Shown: in pieces, positions 22,920 to 25,383 of the stretch
Layout: each line of letters opens with the position of its first letter
How positions within the stretch are numbered: position 1 is the first letter of the stretch
From: an uncultured Clostridia bacterium
GTDB taxonomy: Bacteria > Bacillota > Clostridia > Oscillospirales > Acutalibacteraceae
Direction of reading: 5' to 3'
Length of the DNA stretch: 25,383 nucleotides
NCBI GenBank assembly: GCA_937916395.1
Contig: CALFTN010000072.1
Span: 1 to 25,383, forward strand
The notes under the pieces: model-generated
Databases searched by the model: none
The model's input: the letters and a program-made list of their open reading frames with translations, nothing else
Told to the model about the DNA's origin: nothing
Made by a program: the position numbers and the translations under genes

Positions 22920-23639
22920 TTATGTAATGCTATTTGAATATTTTGATTTTTTACATCCACATTCTTTACATTGATATGTATGTTTATATTTGCTTTTATA
23001 CTGTGATGGATGTTCATTATCACTAAATTCTTTTAAAGTTTCAGGTTGTACAAGGCGGGAATCTATACGCACTATAGAGTTTATACAACCACATTCTTCA
23101 CAAAAACTTTTTCGATTGATTTTCCAAAAGGAATAAAATAAAGCAACACAAATTGCAAAAAATATTAAAGAAGATTCCCCAGAATCAAAGCGGAAGTAAC
23201 CAATCATTCCAAATACAATTGATACGCTTAACATTATCCAAGATTTAATTTTTTCGTTTTTGTTTCTCTTTTTGCGTTCTTCTACCGATAACTGATTATC
23301 ACGTAAAGTTCCTAAGCACCTATTACAAAGAGTGCCCTTGTCAATATTTTTCTGACAGTGACGACATTTTCCAGAACTTTCTGTAAATATATTGATTTCT
23401 TGATTCTTACTTTTTTCTTGTAAAAATATTTCTTGTTTTGTTTTATGACTTGCATTACCACACTCGCAACAGTGTGTTTCACCATTTAAGGTTTGTATTT
23501 CAGTTCCACATTCGGTGCAGTATTCATTTCCAATTACTTCATATTCGAGAATGTAGTTATCGCAAATTCTTCCACAATGTGGACACTTAGCCTCATCACT
23601 AAGCATTGCTTCTCCACAGTAATAACAATATTTTAACAT
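22920..23639 (-). CDS. Zinc-ribbon membrane protein, 239 aa
   Basis: Eight CxxC pairs, enough for four zinc ribbons: C5/C8 with C19/C22, C41/C44 with C57/C60, C92/C95 with C105/C108, and C180/C183 with C224/C227. Two hydrophobic segments (about 133-149 and 157-174) lie between the third and the fourth ribbon, so most ribbons face one side of the membrane. This combination is not one I can tie to a described function. AGAGGG precedes ATG 23639, and a consensus promoter with operator-like repeats lies upstream. As element cargo it may be a host-interaction or defence-like factor; that is speculation. Confidence 0.8.
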   Translation of the reverse strand: MLKYCYYCGEAMLSDEAKCPHCGRICDNYILEYEVIGNEYCTECGTEIQTLNGETHCCECGNASHKTKQEIFLQEKSKNQEINIFTESSGKCRHCQKNIDKGTLCNRCLGTLRDNQLSVEERKKRNKNEKIKSWIMLSVSIVFGMIGYFRFDSGESSLIFFAICVALFYSFWKINRKSFCEECGCINSIVRIDSRLVQPETLKEFSDNEHPSQYKSKYKHTYQCKECGCKKSKYSNSIT

Positions 23640-23703
23640 TTTTATCCCTCTTTTAACGATAGTTTATACTACTTATTTTAATTAGATTATGTTTATTAAA
23701 TGA

Positions 23704-23745
23704 ATTATACAACGCATTTTGTAGATTGTCAATGCAATTTGTAGA
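23704..23745 (-). promoter_or_regulatory. Consensus promoter with paired operator-like repeats
   Basis: On the minus strand: TTGACA (23732-23727), 17 bases, TATAAT (23709-23704), driving the zinc-ribbon gene. Two near-identical 12-mers on the plus strand, GCATTTTGTAGA (23714-23725) and GCAATTTGTAGA (23734-23745), lie 20 bp apart, one in the spacer and one beyond the -35. This is the expected target of the divergent XRE repressor. Confidence 0.7.
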
Positions 23746-23798
23746 GAATAGAGAGATTTCAAAGTTTTTGTTTTAAAATAACAATAAGAGGTGTTTCT

Positions 23799-24140
23799 AT
23801 GAGTTTTGGTGATAATTTACGTAATCTTATTGAAGAAAGAGATATGACACAAAAAGAATTAGCTACAGAGTTAAATATAGCTCCATCAACTATTGGCAGT
23901 TATGTTCAAAACACAAGAGAGCCTGATTTTGCTACATTGAAACTGTTTGCTACTTACTTTGATGTATCAATTGACTATCTGTTAGATTATTCTTTAGGAA
24001 ATACGCAAACACATCAAGAAGATGAATTGTTGCGAATTTTCCGTTCTTTATCTCCCGAGCAAAAAGATGTTTGTATTGAACAATGCAAGGTTTTCATTCG
24101 TGTTAACCATAAAGAAAAAACCGAAGCAAAGTCATCGTAA
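23799..24140 (+). CDS. XRE-family repressor, 113 aa
   Basis: Residues about 6-60 form a Cro/C1-type helix-turn-helix (LIEERDMTQKELATELNIAPSTIGSYVQNTREP), with a short helical tail for dimerisation. AAGAGGTG precedes ATG 23799. It diverges from the zinc-ribbon operon and has repeated 12-mers in the shared gap, so it probably controls the cargo promoter and itself. The regulatory target is inferred. Confidence 0.88.
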   Translation: MSFGDNLRNLIEERDMTQKELATELNIAPSTIGSYVQNTREPDFATLKLFATYFDVSIDYLLDYSLGNTQTHQEDELLRIFRSLSPEQKDVCIEQCKVFIRVNHKEKTEAKSS

Positions 24141-24302
24141 TTGATTTCACCAATCACAAAGCTGGGATTTCCCGTGAAATTCCCTTCGATTAAATTACTC
24201 TTAGTTGTTGTATATTAAATTACATCAAAATGGGGACTTGTTTTATTGATGTAAATTATGCTAAATTAACACTAGTTTAAGTACATTTTTCGATGGGTTT
24301 GC
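24141..24302. other. Non-coding end of the element with inverted repeat
   Basis: No gene seen. TTACATCAA (24220-24228) and TTGATGTAA (24246-24254) form a perfect 9-bp inverted repeat separated by 17 bases. Close to attR, it may be an arm-type integrase site. An imperfect hairpin GGGATTTC/GAAATTCCC near 24165-24185 may end the XRE transcript. Confidence 0.5.
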
Positions 24303-24349
24303 GCTCATAACCCGGAGGTCGTGTGGTTCAAATCCCGCCCCCGCAACCA
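24303..24349 (+). repeat. attR: duplicated 3' half of tRNA-fMet
   Basis: Identical to 19102-19148 over 47 bases. The two bases before it differ (GC in place of GG), marking the core boundary. It lacks the 5' half of the tRNA and cannot be a functional gene. Confidence 0.92.
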
Positions 24350-24382
24350 AAAACCTTCTCGGACGAAGTTCGGGAAGGTTTT
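24350..24382 (+). terminator. Original tRNA-fMet terminator, now stranded
   Basis: AAAACCTTC pairs with GAAGGTTTT around a GC-rich loop and is followed by a T-rich stretch. It fits the terminator that followed the tRNA before integration. Confidence 0.65.
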
Positions 24383-24430
24383 ACTTTTTCACTTTTCACT
24401 CTTCACTTTTCACTAAATCCGTCCGAGAAG
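24355..24430. repeat. Inverted repeat with low-complexity TTCAC/GTGAA array
   Basis: CTTCTCGGACG (24355-24365) is inverted at 24420-24430. Between and after them are runs of TTTTCAC and GTGAA-type units that can also pair, followed by a GCAAGGC-TTT-GCCTTGC hairpin at 24476-24492. It looks like a miniature element remnant or a large leader hairpin. Confidence 0.5.
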
Positions 24431-24488
24431 CTTTTTGGAGGTAATAAGTAATAGTGAATAGTGAAGAAGTGTTTTGCAAGGCTTTGCC

Positions 24489-24517
24489 TTGCACTTTTTA
24501 CTTTTAGGAAGTATAAT
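24489..24517 (+). promoter_or_regulatory. Promoter of the gene remnant at 24538
   Basis: TTGCAC, 17 bases, TATAAT. AGGGGTGAT follows before ATG 24538. The -35 falls at the end of the 24476-24492 hairpin. Confidence 0.65.
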
Positions 24518-24537
24518 AAGTTTAAGGGGTGATAGCG

Positions 24538-24784
24538 ATGAAAGAAAGTCCTTTGATGATAAAATCAAAAGCGTTTGCGCTAAATGTAATAATAGTCGAC
24601 CGAAACGGATATATGTCTTCATTGTCTTGGTGTAATGCCCGAACAAATAAATACAAATGTAGTTATTGCGCCTTGGTGGGAACCGAAATCATTGGCGCTT
24701 CTTGGCGATGCTCAATATTTGAGTGAGTCTCAGTTTTCTGCCATAAAAGTATGGAATTCAAAAGATATCATTTCCCAAAAATAA
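24538..24784 (+). pseudogene. Gene remnant: four-helix-bundle protein start joined to another gene's tail
   Basis: The frame from ATG 24538 begins MKESPLMIKSKAFALNVI, which is the opening of S23/IVP-type four-helix-bundle proteins (about 120 aa when complete). The similarity ends after about 18-20 codons, and this frame stops at 24726. A different frame is open from 24596 to the stop at 24784 and reads like real protein (DICLHCLGVMPEQINTN, then VVIAPWWEPKSLALLGDAQY). It has no start of its own. The simplest reading is a deletion or recombination joining two decayed genes near 24590. The source of the second piece is not recognised. Confidence 0.6.
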
Positions 24785-24950
24785 CCTTTGGGGAGGACTT
24801 GAACTAAATTCGATATTTGCTATAATGCTTTTGCTCCTTATAACGGTTTGAGACCATTCGTTTCTAAAATAATAAATAAGGCGGTAAATGATAGTACAAT
24901 ATCACTTGATTGGTATTGCGTTATTTTTTGTTTTGTGATATAATACCAAA
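24785..24950 (+). other. Non-coding stretch with two promoters
   Basis: TTGAAC, 16 bases, TATAAT (24799-24826) and TTGCGT, 17 bases, TATAAT (24916-24944), both reading toward the ABC gene. A short frame with AAGGCGG and ATG near 24890 encodes only about 16 hydrophobic residues, so it is noted but not called. Confidence 0.5.
24916..24944 (+). promoter_or_regulatory. Promoter of the ABC-transporter leader
   Basis: TTGCGT, 17-base spacer, TATAAT. Transcription should begin near 24951, the first base of the long hairpin. Confidence 0.8.
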
Positions 24951-25043
24951 TGCGACACAGTTTAATATTACTCTGAACAGGCATACTATTGGTAAAAATG
25001 TATGCCTTGATATCATTTCCTGTTTGGAGTGAACTGTGTCGCA
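24951..25043 (+). promoter_or_regulatory. Long 5' leader hairpin sequestering a leader-ORF start
   Basis: TGCGACACAGTT (24951-24962) pairs perfectly with AACTGTGTCGCA (25032-25043). Inside, ACTC..AACAGG faces CCTGTT..GAGT, and GGCATAC (24980-24986) pairs with GTATGCC (25000-25006). The right outer arm holds the GTG start and the adjacent GGAG of the leader ORF at 25036. Confidence 0.7.
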
Positions 25044-25098
25044 ACAGATCAGGCTACGTTTTTCGGTGCGTAGCTTTAGCTGCGCACTTTTTTATTAG
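25036..25098 (+). CDS. Candidate leader peptide, 20 aa
   Basis: GTG 25036 has GGAG at 25026-25029, 6 bases away. The frame reads MSQQIRLRFSVRSFSC and stops at a TAG overlapping the AGGAGG site of the ABC gene. It passes through the antiterminator and terminator stems. Short leader ORFs of this kind drive ribosome-dependent attenuation in several antibiotic-responsive ABC genes. No match to a named leader is claimed. Confidence 0.5.
   Translation: MSQQIRLRFSVRSFSCALFY
25053..25093 (+). terminator. Attenuator: antiterminator and intrinsic terminator
   Basis: GTGCGTAGC pairs with GCTGCGCAC (one G-T pair, loop TTTA, 25066-25087) and is followed by TTTTTT, a clear terminator before the ABC ribosome-binding site. 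An alternative stem GCTACG (25053-25058) with CGTAGC (25069-25074) uses the same bases, so the two structures exclude each other. Confidence 0.75.
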
Positions 25099-25109
25099 GA
25101 GGTTAAAAA

Positions 25110-25383
25110 ATGGTATTGGAACTCAAAAATATAGAAAAATCCTTTGGTGAGAAGAAAGTCCTCACCGGAGTTTCATTCAAAGCTGAGGGTGGCAAAGCCT
25201 TCGGACTGCTCGGCAGAAACGGTGCCGGCAAAACTACGTCTATTCGAATCTTGATGAATGTATTTCCCGCAAACAGCGGTGAAGTACTGATTGACGGACA
25301 GCCTATTGCTTACAATAAAATCGGCATCGGATATCTTCCTGAAGAAAGAGGTCTGTATCCAAAGAAGATTATTATCGATCAAC
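25110..25383 (+). CDS. ABC transporter ATP-binding protein (partial, runs off right edge)
   Basis: The first 91 residues of an ABC ATPase of the NatA/YhaQ/drug-export type. Walker A is GRNGAGKTT (about residues 35-43). The Q-loop region is GYLPEERGLYPK, characteristic of the NatA/ABC-2 branch. Signature and Walker B lie beyond the window. AGGAGG (25097-25102) is 7 bases before ATG 25110. The codon use and GC content look richer in G/C than most genes to its left, which hints at a different origin. An exporter with a membrane partner downstream is expected. Together with the leader it suggests inducible efflux; the inducing compound is unknown. Confidence 0.85.
   Translation, partial: MVLELKNIEKSFGEKKVLTGVSFKAEGGKAFGLLGRNGAGKTTSIRILMNVFPANSGEVLIDGQPIAYNKIGIGYLPEERGLYPKKIIIDQ

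Noticed and set aside
24303..24349. A second tRNA-Met gene
   Set aside because: Only the 3' 47 bases are present; the acceptor 5' strand, D arm and promoter are missing. It is the attR copy.
24384..24420. CRISPR-like array of TTTTCAC units
   Set aside because: Units are 7-9 bases with no spacers of regular length and no cas genes nearby; it is low-complexity sequence.
24838..25044. Minus-strand frame of 68 codons
   Set aside because: Spans two plus-strand promoters and the leader hairpin; no ribosome-binding site.
24998..25150. An alternative leader ORF starting at ATG 24998 and running into the ABC gene
   Set aside because: No good ribosome-binding site and its start lies in the inner hairpin; the GTG frame at 25036 has a proper GGAG and ends on the ABC site. 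Not excluded entirely.
25173..25382. Minus-strand frame of 69 codons at the right edge
   Set aside because: Antisense to the ABC ATPase with an intact Walker A.

Overview
The window looks like chromosomal DNA from an AT-rich, strictly anaerobic Gram-positive bacterium of the Clostridia, probably a gut member of the Oscillospirales/Ruminococcaceae. This is inferred from strong AGGAGG ribosome-binding sites, near-consensus sigma-A promoters, an oxygen/NO-detoxifying flavodiiron operon, a sulfatase with its anaerobic radical-SAM maturase, and a bile-salt-hydrolase-like gene. No species assignment is possible from the sequence alone.

Region 1 (1-4900), all on the minus strand. A four-gene unit runs from a promoter at 3444-3472 to a terminator at 53-93: a lipoprotein alpha/beta hydrolase, a small membrane protein, an EamA-type transporter and a one-pass membrane protein. 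Upstream is a 359-aa HTH protein followed by a tiny acidic repeat gene that carries a one-base frameshift in a run of seven A. Bases 4867-5269 hold no gene but are packed with hairpins.

Region 2 (5200-9690) is a redox/metal operon on the minus strand: D-2-hydroxyacid dehydrogenase, polyferredoxin-like protein, FprA flavodiiron protein and ZIP metal transporter. It diverges from a Crp/Fnr regulator, and the overlapping promoters are associated with a palindromic operator candidate.

Region 3 (9690-15190), minus strand, looks like host-interface genes. A membrane-anchored Cys-type sulfatase, its maturase (anSME), a small membrane protein and an SGNH hydrolase form one unit. A choloylglycine-hydrolase family enzyme follows.

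Region 4 (15190-18980) holds uraA-upp (uracil salvage), a CDF zinc/cation exporter and a divergent TetR regulator.

Region 5 (19071-24349) is a compact integrated element of about 5.2 kb sitting in the 3' half of an initiator tRNA-fMet gene, bounded by a 47-bp perfect direct repeat (19102-19148 and 24303-24349). It encodes a tyrosine integrase, an excisionase-like protein, two orphan proteins, a rolling-circle HUH Rep, a 62-aa protein, a zinc-ribbon membrane protein with a 54-aa partner, and an XRE repressor. I see no conjugation, capsid or terminase gene. The zinc-ribbon/54-aa pair, under a consensus promoter with repeated operator-like 12-mers, is the best candidate for undescribed cargo.

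Region 6 (24350-25383) is degenerate chromosome flank: inverted repeats, a gene remnant joined to a piece of another gene, and then the start of an ABC-transporter gene. In front of the ABC gene is an elaborate leader: promoter, a long 5' hairpin that hides the ribosome-binding site and start of a 20-codon leader ORF, and an antiterminator/terminator pair inside that ORF. It looks like a translation-dependent attenuator, and I do not recognise it as a known riboswitch class.
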